Below, one piece after another: positions 48,986-57,948 of a stretch of DNA of 64,000 bases. How positions within the stretch are numbered: the first letter of the stretch is position 1; every line of letters begins with the position of its first letter. Position numbers and translations under genes: made by a program. This DNA comes from Microbacterium sp. BH-3-3-3 (GTDB lineage: Bacteria > Actinomycetota > Actinomycetes > Actinomycetales > Microbacteriaceae), in assembly GCF_001792815.1 (NCBI RefSeq), contig NZ_CP017674.1:930001-994000 (forward strand). Direction: 5' to 3'. The notes under the pieces were generated by a model. That model saw nothing but the letters and a program-made list of their open reading frames with translations. It was not told the DNA's origin and searched no databases.

Positions 48986-49309
48986 TCAGGCGCGGCGCTT
49001 GAGTTTGCGGCGCTCGCGCTCGCTGAGACCGCCCCAGATGCCGAAGCGCTCGTCGTTCTGCAGCGCGTATTCGAGGCACTCGGACTTCACGTCGCACGAG
49101 GTGCAGATGCGCTTGGCGTCTCGCGTCGAGCCGCCCTTCTCGGGGAAGAACGCCTCGGGGTCGGTCTGCGAGCACAGCGCATCGGTCTGCCACGAGAGGG
49201 TGTTCTCTTCGGTGGAGTCGATGTCACGACGGACTCCGGGAACACCGAGATCGACCGGATCGACGAACCAGTTGTCCGGGACACCGGACCGGTACTGCGA
49301 TGTCGCCAT
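48986..49309 (-). CDS. whiB2: WhiB-family regulator, WhiB2/WhmD type
   Basis: A 107-residue protein with cluster ligands C46, C69, C72 and C78 and the GIWGG turn (FGIWGGLSERERRKLKRRA). The DPEAFFPEKGG segment matches WhiB2, a cell-division/septation regulator in Mycobacterium and the founding WhiB in Streptomyces. GGAGG lies 5 bp before the ATG, deciding the start; the frame is open upstream. The position between manA and the glycosyltransferase is conserved. The promoter is clear. Confidence 0.94.
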   Translation of the reverse strand: MATSQYRSGVPDNWFVDPVDLGVPGVRRDIDSTEENTLSWQTDALCSQTDPEAFFPEKGGSTRDAKRICTSCDVKSECLEYALQNDERFGIWGGLSERERRKLKRRA

Positions 49310-49361
49310 ATCGTCCTCCGCCTGGTTCGAACCCCGTGACGCGCGGTGCCGCGCATAAGTA

Positions 49362-49390
49362 ATTACACCCGTGTCATTCCATTTGGTCAA
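49362..49390 (-). promoter_or_regulatory. whiB2 promoter, TTGACC-17-TGTAAT
   Basis: On the minus strand, -35 TTGACC (complement of 49385-49390) and -10 TGTAAT (complement of 49362-49367) are 17 bp apart. TAATTA two bases later could serve instead. The expected leader is about 46 bases long, with the ribosome site in it. This is the best vegetative-type promoter in the window. Confidence 0.75.
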
Positions 49391-49455
49391 GTCGCGGATC
49401 GTAAACCCTCAAGGCCGAGATGAACCTTCACGACGCGCCACGGCGTGTCGGGTCG

Positions 49456-50616
49456 TCAGGCGCCGGGCATCGCGACGAAGACCTCGCCGCCGCCGTCGGT
49501 CGAGACCGGCGACTCGTCGGGCGTGATGAGCGCCGCCTGACCCGCCGTCAGGGTCACCGTGCCGCCGGCGGCACCGGTGAGCACCGTCTCACCCGAGACG
49601 CCCAGGGCGATCGCCACCCCGCGCAGCTCCAGCTCCGCCGCGGCGCCGGGCAGGAGGTGTCCGAGGGCGAAGTCCGCGATCCCCGGGGCGAACACCTCGA
49701 CACCGTCCGCGACGGTCGGGGACAGGAACGGCGGCTCGGCGGGACGGAAGTCGACGAGCGAGAGCAACTCCGCGACGTCGATGTGCTTGGGGGTCAGCCC
49801 TCCGCGCAGCACGTTGTCGCTGGCAGCCATGATCTCGACGCCGAGACCCGCGACGTACGCGTGCAGCACGCCGGCGGGCACGAAGATCGCCTCGCCGCGG
49901 CGCAGTTCGACGAGGTTCATCAGCAGCGCCACCACGATGCCCGGGTCGGCCGGGTACGCCGAGTGGAGCGAGCCCGCCAACGCCAGCTCCGCGGCGAACT
50001 CGCCGGAGTGGGCCGCGGCCGCGGCGTCGACGATCTCGGCGATCTCCGCCGCATCGGCGTCTCCCAGCAGCCAGCCGATCGTCGAGCGCAGGGCCGCGCT
50101 CGCGTCGTCGGCGGCCAGGCGCTCGCGCAGCGCCGTGACCGCGGGCGCGTCGCCGAGGGCGGCGACCAGGGCCCGGGTGCGCGCGATGTCGCGCAGGCCC
50201 GCCAGAGCGGTGAACGTGTCGCTGAGGGCGACGATGACCTCGGGCTTGTGGTTGTCGTCCTTGTAGTTGCGCGACCCCGCGTCGCGGGGAACACCGGCGG
50301 CCTCTTCGCGGGCGAAGCCCTCGACGGCCTGATCCTTCGAGGGGTGCACCTGGATCGACAGGGGCGCGCCGGCGGCGAGCAGCTTGAGCAGGTACGGGAG
50401 TTTCGCCGGGACACCGTGCGCCGCGGCCTCGGCCGGGAGCCAGGCGTCGAGCGTGCGGTCGGAGCCGTCGTGCACCTCGGCGGGCGAGCCGGGGTGGTCG
50501 CCGAACCACACCTCGGCCTCGGGGGCGCCGGTGGGCTCGCGGCCCTCGAGGTCGGCGATGAGCGTCGGGCTGCCCCAGGCGTAGTCGCGGGGCGTGTTCG
50601 AGATCGCAACAAGCAC
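49456..50616 (-). CDS. manA: Mannose-6-phosphate isomerase, class I
   Basis: A 386-residue zinc enzyme converting fructose-6-phosphate to mannose-6-phosphate, the entry to GDP-mannose and lipid mannosides. Motifs: PLSIQVHPSKDQA, NYKDDNHKPE (zinc ligands), and PAGVLHAYVAGLGVEIMAASDNVLRGGLTPKHID. The GTG start is the first in the homologous part; TAGGCT (complement of 50624-50629) is 7 bp upstream, so it may be leaderless. It precedes whiB2 by 146 bp and diverges from the first ligase-like gene. Confidence 0.95.
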   Translation of the reverse strand: MLVAISNTPRDYAWGSPTLIADLEGREPTGAPEAEVWFGDHPGSPAEVHDGSDRTLDAWLPAEAAAHGVPAKLPYLLKLLAAGAPLSIQVHPSKDQAVEGFAREEAAGVPRDAGSRNYKDDNHKPEVIVALSDTFTALAGLRDIARTRALVAALGDAPAVTALRERLAADDASAALRSTIGWLLGDADAAEIAEIVDAAAAAHSGEFAAELALAGSLHSAYPADPGIVVALLMNLVELRRGEAIFVPAGVLHAYVAGLGVEIMAASDNVLRGGLTPKHIDVAELLSLVDFRPAEPPFLSPTVADGVEVFAPGIADFALGHLLPGAAAELELRGVAIALGVSGETVLTGAAGGTVTLTAGQAALITPDESPVSTDGGGEVFVAMPGA

Positions 50617-50678
50617 GGGCGTCAGCCTAGTGGCAGCACCCCGCGCCCCCGGATGCCGACCGGTACCCTGAACACACC

Positions 50679-52079
50679 ATGGCGATGTACACGAATCACC
50701 CCGTGTCGGCGCTGCCGACGGCACCGCCGCGCGAGACGACCGGGCACCTGCTGCTGCGCGCCTGGTGCGTGCTCGTGCTCGTGCTCGCCCTGGGTGGCGT
50801 GGGGCTCGTCAACGCGGTCGGCCCCCTCGTCGCCGCGATCGTCGTCGCCTGCTCCGCCGTGGTCTCGGCGATCGTGTGGATCGTGGTGCGTCCCCCGGTG
50901 GCGGTGCGCCGCCTGCCCTGGCTCGCCTTCGGCTACGTCGCCTGGGCGGCGGCCTCGATCTCGTGGAGCGCGTGGCCCGCGGCATCCGTGCTCACGTGGC
51001 TGCTGCTGGCCATCACGACCTTCCAGGCGCTGTTCATCGGCGCCGTGCTCACCTGGCGCGACGTCGTGCGGGCGGTCGCGTCGGCCGCCAAATGGATCGT
51101 GGGCCTGTCGCTGCTGTTCGAGGTCGTGGTCTCGGTGTTCGTGCGCGGCCCGCTGCTGCCCGGCTTCGTCGTGGCCTCGGAACGGGTCGATCCGATCGTC
51201 TACTGGTCGCGCGACAACCTCTTCGACGGCGGTCGCATCCAGGGCGTGTTCGGCAACGCCAACCTGCTGGCCGCGGTCATGCTCGTCGCCCTCATCGTCT
51301 TCGCGGTGCGCCTCGCCGCCGGAGCCCCCCGCCGCACGCTGCTCATCGGCTGGATGGCGGTCGCCGCCTTCCTCTTCGTCCGTGCCGGGTCGGCGACGGC
51401 CTTCATCGCGGCGGCCTTCGTCGCCCTCGTGCTCGGCACGGTGCTGGTGATGCGCACCGCCCGTCGCCCCGGCGAACGCACGCGGTGGTACCTGCTGTAC
51501 GCCGCCGTCGGGCTCGGCGCGGGCGCCGCGCTGTGGTTCGGCCGCGACGCCCTGTTCGGGCTTCTCGGCCGCGGCGCAGACCTCACGGGCCGCGAGGGCA
51601 TCTGGGCCGACGTCGTGGCGCGCGCCGACCAGCACCCGATCGTCGGGTGGGGCTTCTCGACGCCCTGGATCGCCTCGGAACCGCTCATCGACGGCTGGAT
51701 CGTCGACCACGGACAGACCGTCGTGCAGGCGCACAGCATGTGGTTCGACGCGTATCTGCAGCTGGGGGGCATCGGCGTCCTGTTGCTCGCGCTGGTGTAC
51801 CTCGCGTACGTCTGGCGCTCGTGGTTCTTCGCCGTCGATCGACCGCGGTGGGACCTGCGCGCCGATCGCCCGCACTCGCCCCTCACACTGCTCCCGACCC
51901 TGATCGGAGCACTGCTGGTCGTGCTCGGCCTGACCGAATCCGGGCCGCTGCTGCTGTGGGGATGGATGTTCGTCGTGCTCTTCGGCGCGAAGATCAAGCA
52001 GACGCCGCTCGTGGGGGTCGGCCCCAGCGAGCAGAGCCTGTCGATCGAACGCGGCGAGCTGCAGAGACCCGCGCCGTGA
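50679..52079 (+). CDS. O-antigen ligase/polymerase-like membrane protein (copy 1)
   Basis: A 466-residue protein with about 12 hydrophobic segments and the Wzy/WaaL motif region GVFGNANLLAAVMLVALIVF and RAGSATAFIAA, then the large extracytoplasmic loop with ADQHPIVGWGFSTPWIAS and HSMWFDAYLQLGGIGVLLLAL. The family joins or polymerises undecaprenyl-linked glycans. TACCCT lies 9 bp before the ATG. Its stop overlaps the next, paralogous gene by 4 bp. Confidence 0.88.
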   Translation: MAMYTNHPVSALPTAPPRETTGHLLLRAWCVLVLVLALGGVGLVNAVGPLVAAIVVACSAVVSAIVWIVVRPPVAVRRLPWLAFGYVAWAAASISWSAWPAASVLTWLLLAITTFQALFIGAVLTWRDVVRAVASAAKWIVGLSLLFEVVVSVFVRGPLLPGFVVASERVDPIVYWSRDNLFDGGRIQGVFGNANLLAAVMLVALIVFAVRLAAGAPRRTLLIGWMAVAAFLFVRAGSATAFIAAAFVALVLGTVLVMRTARRPGERTRWYLLYAAVGLGAGAALWFGRDALFGLLGRGADLTGREGIWADVVARADQHPIVGWGFSTPWIASEPLIDGWIVDHGQTVVQAHSMWFDAYLQLGGIGVLLLALVYLAYVWRSWFFAVDRPRWDLRADRPHSPLTLLPTLIGALLVVLGLTESGPLLLWGWMFVVLFGAKIKQTPLVGVGPSEQSLSIERGELQRPAP

Positions 52080-53476
52080 CCTCGGCGCCGGCCGCGCCGC
52101 TCCCCCTGCTCGCCTCCCCGGCCCTCGCCCGCGCCTTCACCCTCGCGGTGTTCGCCGCCGCCTTCGGCGGCTTCGCGATCGCGGCGGTCGCCGGGTCGGT
52201 GACGCTCGCGACGGTGTTCGCGGGGCTCTGCGCCCTCGGCGGCGCGATCCTCTGGGCCCGGCGCGACGAGATCGACCTCGTGCGCCTGGCTCCCACGACG
52301 CTCGTGCTGCTCGTCGCCTGGGCGGGGGCGAGCGTGTTCTGGAGCACGGCCCCCGCCGAGGCGCTCGGCGGATGGCTCTCCTTCGCCGCGCTGGCGTTCC
52401 TCGCGGTGGTCATCGGACTCGTGCGCGACGCGGTGCAGACGGTGCGGGCGCTCGGCGACGTGCTGCGATGGCTGCTGGGCCTGTCGCTCGCGCTCGAGGT
52501 GCTCAGCGGCATCCTGCTGGATCTTCCGATCCCCTTCCTGCAGATCCAGGGGGCGATCGCCGACCTGGGCCCCGTGCAGGGCGTGTTCGGAACGCGCAAC
52601 GCCCTCGGTTTCGTCACGGTCGTGGCCCTGATCACCTTCCTCGTGGAGTGGCGCACCCGCTCGGTCGACACCGGGGTCGCGATCGGCTCGGTGATGCTCG
52701 GCGGCGTGCTCGCGGCGCTCAGCGGCTCGCCCACCGTCATCGTCGTCGCCGCCGTGACGGGGCTGGCCGCGAGCGCCCTGTGGGCCGTGCGGCGCGTTCC
52801 TGCCGCTCGCCGCCGCACGGCGCAGACGCTGCTGGGCGCGGGCGTCGTCATCGCGACGGGGGCGGTCTTCGCGCTGCGCGCTCCCCTCGTCGCCGCGCTC
52901 GGCGCGAGCGCCGACTTGTCGCTCCGCACCGATCTGTGGGTGCGCGTGCTCGACGTGGCCGAGCTGCGTCCAGTGCAGGGGTTCGGCTGGTTCGGGGCGT
53001 GGGTACCCGGCATCGTGCCGTTCGACCTGATCACCCTGGCGCTCGGCGCGTGGCATGCCTCCGCGCTCAGCGCCTTCCTCGACGTGCTGCTGCAGCTCGG
53101 GTGGGTGGGGCTGCTGCTCTTCGGCGCGCTCGGCGGCCTCGGCCTGGCCCGCGGGTGGCTCGTCGCGGGCTCCCGCCGCGCGATCGTGCACGCGTGGGCC
53201 CCGTTGACGCTGGTCGCCCTGCTCACCGTCTCGGCGTTCGAGAGCTTCACGCTGACGGGGGCCGGGTGGCTGCTGCTCGCGCTGTGCGCGGTGCGGGCGG
53301 GGCAGTCCCGCTCGTGGCGCGAGCAGCTCGACCAGCGCATGGCCGCCGCCGCACCGCCGGGCGCTGCGGCCGGCGAGAACCCCGCGGCGGGCCCGCGCAC
53401 CCCCCGCGCCGACGACGCCGGCGACGGGACCGACGGCGATGCCGACGCTCAGGACGGCCCGCGACGCGCCGGGTAG
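52076..53476 (+). CDS. O-antigen ligase/polymerase-like membrane protein (copy 2)
   Basis: A 466-residue paralogue of the preceding gene, with matching blocks GVFGTRNALGFVTVVALITF, LSGSPTVIVVAA and LRPVQGFGWFGAWVPG. Identity is modest, so the pair is an old duplication and not a recent one. A soluble acidic C-terminus (ADDAGDGTDGDADAQDG) is specific to this copy. The GTG overlaps the upstream stop (GTGA). One copy may act as ligase and the other as polymerase, which cannot be told from sequence. Confidence 0.86.
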   Translation: MTSAPAAPLPLLASPALARAFTLAVFAAAFGGFAIAAVAGSVTLATVFAGLCALGGAILWARRDEIDLVRLAPTTLVLLVAWAGASVFWSTAPAEALGGWLSFAALAFLAVVIGLVRDAVQTVRALGDVLRWLLGLSLALEVLSGILLDLPIPFLQIQGAIADLGPVQGVFGTRNALGFVTVVALITFLVEWRTRSVDTGVAIGSVMLGGVLAALSGSPTVIVVAAVTGLAASALWAVRRVPAARRRTAQTLLGAGVVIATGAVFALRAPLVAALGASADLSLRTDLWVRVLDVAELRPVQGFGWFGAWVPGIVPFDLITLALGAWHASALSAFLDVLLQLGWVGLLLFGALGGLGLARGWLVAGSRRAIVHAWAPLTLVALLTVSAFESFTLTGAGWLLLALCAVRAGQSRSWREQLDQRMAAAAPPGAAAGENPAAGPRTPRADDAGDGTDGDADAQDGPRRAG

Positions 53477-53534
53477 ACTTCCCGCTGGCTGGCTGGCCGC
53501 CCGCGGCCGCGGCCCCTGAACGAAAGACCTCTTC

Positions 53535-55448
53535 GTGACGTACACCCTGCAGAACGCCGTGCTTCCGCTCGATCGCGACCCCGACCTTCTCGCGCTGTAC
53601 GTCGACCCCGAGACCTGGTCGACGATCGACGAAGAACCCGTGCGCGTCACGAACGTCGCCCAGCTCAGCAACATCCTCGACCGCCACCGCGCCCGCATCG
53701 TCGCGGGGCGCCGCGTGTCGTTCGGCACGTACTTCAACGCCTTCCCCGCCTCGTACTGGCAGCACTGGACGGCCGTCCGCCAGGTGCGCCTGACCGTTCA
53801 CACCTCGGGCAACGCCACGATCCTGGTGTACCGCTCGAACGGCAGCGGCACGAAGCAGCGCATCGAGACCCGCGAGGTGAAGGGCGACGAGGTCGCGACC
53901 TCGTTCGACCTCGTGCTCGACCAGTACAGCGACGGCGGGTGGATCTGGTTCGACGTCGCCGCCGATCGCGCGGACGCGATGTTCGAGGGCGCCGAGTGGA
54001 CCACCGAGCAGGAGCCGGCGCGCGGCGGCAAGGCCAGCATCGGCGTCACGACCTACAACAAGCCCGACTACTGCGTCGAGACGCTCCAGGCCCTCGCCGA
54101 CGCCCCCGACGTGCTCGACGTCGTCGACCGCGTGTTCATCATCGACCAGGGCACCGACCTCGTCGAGGATCAGGACGCCTACCCCGCGGTGGCGGAACGC
54201 CTGGGCGAGACCCTGCAGGTGCTGCGTCAGCCCAACCTCGGCGGGTCGGGCGGTTTCGCCCGGGCCATGGTCGAGACCCTCGCCCGCTCGGGCAGCGACT
54301 TCGTGCAGCTGCTCGACGACGACGTGCGCATCGAACCGGAATCCATCCGGCGTTCGGTGGTGTTCGGCCGCTACGCCTCGGTTCCCACGATCGTCGGCGC
54401 CCACATGTTCGATCTGCTCGACCGTCCGAAGCTGCACGCGTGGGCCGAGGTCGTCGACGACGCCCCCTTCATGTGGCGGGCGCTCTACCAGGAGCGCCTC
54501 CCCCACGACTTCAGCGTCGCCAACCTGCGCCAGAGCCCCATGCTGCACATGCGCCTCGACGCCGACTACAACGGCTGGTGGATGTGCCTCATCCCCACGA
54601 GCATCCTGCGCGACATCGGCCTGTCGCTGCCGGCGTTCATCAAGTGGGACGACGCCGAGTTCTGCGTGCGGGCTCGGGATGCCGGGTACCCGACCGTGTC
54701 GATGCCGGGTGTGGCGTTGTGGCACGTGTCGTGGATCGGCAAAGACGATTCCATCGACTGGCAGGCGTACTTCCATGCCCGCAACCGCATCGTCGCGGCC
54801 CTGCTGCACTCCCGCTCACCGCTGGGCGGAACCCTCATCCGCCACAGTCGACGTGTCGATCTGAAGCACCTCCTGATGATGCAGTACTACCCGGTGGAAC
54901 TCCGGCACCGGGCACTGCGCGACATCCTGTCGGGCCCCGAGCACATGCGCGCGGGCCTGGCCACCGCCATGCCCGACGCGCGCGCCGTCGCCCGGAAGCA
55001 CCCCGAGACCGTCGTTCACAAGGACTCGGGCGTTCCGCTGCGGGCCCGTCGCGGCCGGCAGGTGTTCAAGCGTCTGAAGAAGCACGAGTTCGACAGCCCG
55101 CGCGGCCTCGCCCTGCGCACCTTCACCGTGCGCACCCTGCTCTCGCACTGGTTCCACACCCCCGATCCGGCCAACGTCGACCAGCCCGAGGTCGAGTTCG
55201 GCAAGAACGACGCGCACTGGTGGCGCATCCCGACGTACGACAGCGCGCTCGTGAGCGCCGCCGACGGCTCGGGCAAGAACATCTACACCCGCGATCGCGC
55301 CCAGTTCCGCCGCATGCTCGTCGACAGCGTGCGCCTGCACCGACGCCTGCAGCGCGAGTGGCCCCGCCTGTCCGCCCAGTACCGCCGGGCTCTTCCCGAC
55401 CTCGTCTCCGAGGCCCAGTGGCGCGCGACCTTCGAGGAGCGCTCGTGA
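53535..55448 (+). CDS. glfT2: GlfT2-like polymerising galactofuranosyltransferase
   Basis: A 637-residue GT2 enzyme, the same length as mycobacterial GlfT2. An N-terminal beta-sandwich precedes the GT-A domain with D261-D262-D263 (QLLDDDVRIEPES), W371-D372-D373 (FIKWDDAEF) and H397 (LWHVSW), all at positions comparable to GlfT2. The C-terminal helical region is full-length. GlfT2 adds alternating 1,5/1,6 galactofuranose from UDP-Galf. TAGACT at 53474-53479 may be its own -10. Its stop overlaps the next gene (GTGA). Confidence 0.9.
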   Translation: MTYTLQNAVLPLDRDPDLLALYVDPETWSTIDEEPVRVTNVAQLSNILDRHRARIVAGRRVSFGTYFNAFPASYWQHWTAVRQVRLTVHTSGNATILVYRSNGSGTKQRIETREVKGDEVATSFDLVLDQYSDGGWIWFDVAADRADAMFEGAEWTTEQEPARGGKASIGVTTYNKPDYCVETLQALADAPDVLDVVDRVFIIDQGTDLVEDQDAYPAVAERLGETLQVLRQPNLGGSGGFARAMVETLARSGSDFVQLLDDDVRIEPESIRRSVVFGRYASVPTIVGAHMFDLLDRPKLHAWAEVVDDAPFMWRALYQERLPHDFSVANLRQSPMLHMRLDADYNGWWMCLIPTSILRDIGLSLPAFIKWDDAEFCVRARDAGYPTVSMPGVALWHVSWIGKDDSIDWQAYFHARNRIVAALLHSRSPLGGTLIRHSRRVDLKHLLMMQYYPVELRHRALRDILSGPEHMRAGLATAMPDARAVARKHPETVVHKDSGVPLRARRGRQVFKRLKKHEFDSPRGLALRTFTVRTLLSHWFHTPDPANVDQPEVEFGKNDAHWWRIPTYDSALVSAADGSGKNIYTRDRAQFRRMLVDSVRLHRRLQREWPRLSAQYRRALPDLVSEAQWRATFEERS

Positions 55449-56410
55449 ACGCGTTCGACCCGGCCACGGCGACGATCGTCGTCGTCACCTACAACCGCAC
55501 GCACCTGCTGACGCGCCTGCTCGAGAGCATCACGCAGATGGAGCCGGCGCCCGGCCACCTCGTCGTCATCGACAACGCCTCCACCGATGACACGACCGCC
55601 GTCGTCGAATCGTTCCGGGACCGCCTCCCCACCGAGCTGGTGTACCGGCGACTCGACACGAACACCGGTGGCTCCGGCGGCTTCAGCGAGGGCATGCGCG
55701 TCGCGTACGAGCTCGGATCCGAGTGGATCTGGCTCATGGACGACGACGTCGAGGTCGTCTCCGACGGTCTCGCCCGCATGGGCCGATGGGCACCGCGATT
55801 CCGCAGCATCCAGGGGCGGCGCTACGACTACGACGGCAGCGAGTTCTACTGGCAGTACCGCGTCGCCGAGTCGATGGCGATCCCCATCCCCTTCGCCCCC
55901 GCCGGCTTCGACGAGTCCGGCTTCAAGCCGATGAACTCGGGCTGCTTCGAGGGGATGTTCATCCACCGCGACATCGTGGCGAAGATCGGCCTGCCCGATC
56001 CCCGCTTCTTCATCTACTGGGACGACCAGCTCTACGGGTGGCTCGCCTCCCGCCAGACGCCCTCGGTGATCGTGAACGAGTTCGTGCTGCGCCGCACCCG
56101 CGAGATCAAGCAGTGGGACATGGGCATCCGCCACATGAACGCCTCCAGCGACGCGTACCGGTACTACATCATGCGCAACCGCGCGTATCTGCAGAAGTAC
56201 TACCGCCAGCTCGGCGTCTACCGGGCCCTGCCGTTCAGCGCGGGGACCACCCTGACCTTCGTGAAGGAACTGATCCGCCTCGTGGTGGTGGAGCGCAAGC
56301 TCCGCGGCACGAGCCACCTGTTCCGCGGCCTCCGCGACGGGCGCCGCATCACCCGCGACGCGTCGTGGAAGCCGATGCCTCCCCTGGAGCCCGCTCAGCC
56401 CGTCGCGTAG
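55445..56410 (+). CDS. GT2 glycosyltransferase, GlfT1-like (galactan priming)
   Basis: A 321-residue GT2 with IVVVTYNRTHLLTRLLES, D99-D100-D101 (LMDDDVEVV) and FIYWDDQLY (acidic catalytic pair). It is of the GlfT1/rhamnosyl class that primes galactan in mycobacteria, and is coupled to the GlfT2-like gene. The donor sugar is not provable from sequence. Its last 16 bp overlap the 3' end of the convergent ATP-binding gene, so there is no terminator between them. Confidence 0.85.
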   Translation: MNAFDPATATIVVVTYNRTHLLTRLLESITQMEPAPGHLVVIDNASTDDTTAVVESFRDRLPTELVYRRLDTNTGGSGGFSEGMRVAYELGSEWIWLMDDDVEVVSDGLARMGRWAPRFRSIQGRRYDYDGSEFYWQYRVAESMAIPIPFAPAGFDESGFKPMNSGCFEGMFIHRDIVAKIGLPDPRFFIYWDDQLYGWLASRQTPSVIVNEFVLRRTREIKQWDMGIRHMNASSDAYRYYIMRNRAYLQKYYRQLGVYRALPFSAGTTLTFVKELIRLVVVERKLRGTSHLFRGLRDGRRITRDASWKPMPPLEPAQPVA

Positions 56411-57135
56411 TCGGCGTTGTACCGGTCGAGCACCTCGGCGATCGGGGCGTCGAGCTTCAGCTCGCCGCCGTCGAGGTAGAGCCCCCGCGTGCAGAACCGG
56501 CGCAGGTCCTTCTCGTTGTGGCTGACGAAGAACAGGGTGCGCCCCTCGGCGAGCAACTCGTCGATGCGGCGATAGCACTTCTCGCGGAACGACCGGTCGC
56601 CGACGGCGAGCACCTCGTCGACCAGCAGGATCGGCTCGTCGAGCTGCGAGACCACCGAGAACGCCAGGCGCACCTTCATCCCGTTCGACAGGTGCTTGTA
56701 CGGGGTGTCGACGAAGTCGCCGATCTCGGCGAAGGCGATCATGTCGTCGAAGCGTCGGGAGACCTCGGCCCGTGGCATCCCGTGCAACCCGGCGGTCAAC
56801 CGCACGTTCTCGCGCACGGTGAGGTCGCCGACGAAGCCCCCGGTGATCTCGATGAGCGGTGCGACCCCGCCGTCGACGGACACTCCCCCCTCGTCGGGGA
56901 GAAGGACGCCCGCGACGAGTTTGAGCAGCGTCGACTTGCCCTGGCCGTTGCGGCCGACCACGCCGATCGACTCCCCCGGCTGCACCCGGAACGACACGTC
57001 GCGCAGCGCCCAGAACTCGTCGGGCCGCGAACGGCGCGCGGTGCCGCCGAAGATGTCCTTGAGGCTGCGGCCACCCCGGCGGTTGCGGCGGAAGCGCACC
57101 CCCAACCCGTGGACGTCGATCGCGGGACCGGCCAT
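56395..57135 (-). CDS. ABC exporter ATP-binding protein (Wzt-like)
   Basis: A 246-residue ATPase with Walker A GRNGQGKST, signature LSNGMKVRLAF and Walker B PILLVDEVLAVGD. The N-terminal SLKDIFGG is typical of polysaccharide exporters. It lacks the C-terminal carbohydrate-binding domain of long Wzt proteins, as mycobacterial Rv3781. The ATG shares one base with the permease stop (TGATG). With the permease it should export a lipid-linked glycan, here most likely a galactofuran. Confidence 0.92.
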   Translation of the reverse strand: MAGPAIDVHGLGVRFRRNRRGGRSLKDIFGGTARRSRPDEFWALRDVSFRVQPGESIGVVGRNGQGKSTLLKLVAGVLLPDEGGVSVDGGVAPLIEITGGFVGDLTVRENVRLTAGLHGMPRAEVSRRFDDMIAFAEIGDFVDTPYKHLSNGMKVRLAFSVVSQLDEPILLVDEVLAVGDRSFREKCYRRIDELLAEGRTLFFVSHNEKDLRRFCTRGLYLDGGELKLDAPIAEVLDRYNADYATG

Positions 57136-57926
57136 CACAGCTCCTTCAACACCGGACGCTCGAGCCGCGGGAACACCACCAGGCCCAGACCCAGGATGCC
57201 GAGGCTCACCGCCGCACCCACCACGACCGTGAGGGTGTCCCACTGGTCGGGGAAGAACCCGACGCGGTAGAGCGTGAAGATCCCCGCGAGCGGGTTGAAC
57301 GCCGCGATGTCCGCGAAGACGCCGGGGAGGTTGCCGACGCCGTAGATGATGGGCGACGCGTAGAACAGGGCGCGCAGCACCAGACGAGTGGTGCGTTCGA
57401 GGTCGCCGAACATCACGCACAGCGGGGCGACGATCAGACCGAGCCCCACCAGGAGCGTCGTCTGCAGCAGCACGGCGAGCGGGAAGGCCAGCAGCGCCCA
57501 CGACACCTGCGCCCCGCCGAAGACCGCGAACAGCACGAGCACCGGGAGCGAGAAGAGGAACTCCACGCCCTTGCTCACCACGATGCGGTTCACCCAGATC
57601 CACCGCGGGATCGATGTCGAGCGCACCAGGCGGGAGTCCTTCTTGAACGCCTTCGTGAAATCCGTCACGGCGGAGTTGAACCACACCCACGGCAACAGGG
57701 CCGTGATGAGGAAGACGATGTAGGGTTCCTCCCCCACCGAGCGGTGGAAGACCTGGGTGAAGACGAACCAGTAGATGCCACTCATCACGAGGGGATCCAG
57801 CACCGACCACAGGTATCCCAACGCGCTGATCGAGTAGCGCACGCGCAGATCGCGCGCCGACAGCAGCCACAGCGAGTGGAGGGAGCGCCGCGCCGATCCG
57901 GGGGCGCCGACGGCGGCGGGGGTCAC
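57135..57926 (-). CDS. ABC-2 type polysaccharide export permease (Wzm-like)
   Basis: A 263-residue membrane protein with about six helices (DPLVMSGIYWFVFTQVF, LLPWVWFNSAVTDF, ASPIIYGVGNLPG). It is of the family exporting O-antigen, teichoic acid or galactan (mycobacterial Rv3783). A GTG start is preceded at 6 bp by TAGGAT (complement of 57933-57938), so it may be leaderless. It lies 22 bp downstream of the acyltransferase stop. Confidence 0.92.
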   Translation of the reverse strand: MTPAAVGAPGSARRSLHSLWLLSARDLRVRYSISALGYLWSVLDPLVMSGIYWFVFTQVFHRSVGEEPYIVFLITALLPWVWFNSAVTDFTKAFKKDSRLVRSTSIPRWIWVNRIVVSKGVEFLFSLPVLVLFAVFGGAQVSWALLAFPLAVLLQTTLLVGLGLIVAPLCVMFGDLERTTRLVLRALFYASPIIYGVGNLPGVFADIAAFNPLAGIFTLYRVGFFPDQWDTLTVVVGAAVSLGILGLGLVVFPRLERPVLKEL

Positions 57927-57948
57927 GGGGAAATCCTACGCGGGGCGT

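Noticed and set aside
49324..49337. tRNA T-loop-like GGTTCGAACC before whiB2
   Set aside because: No flanking stems, anticodon arm or CCA end can be drawn on either strand; it is just a palindrome in the whiB2 leader.
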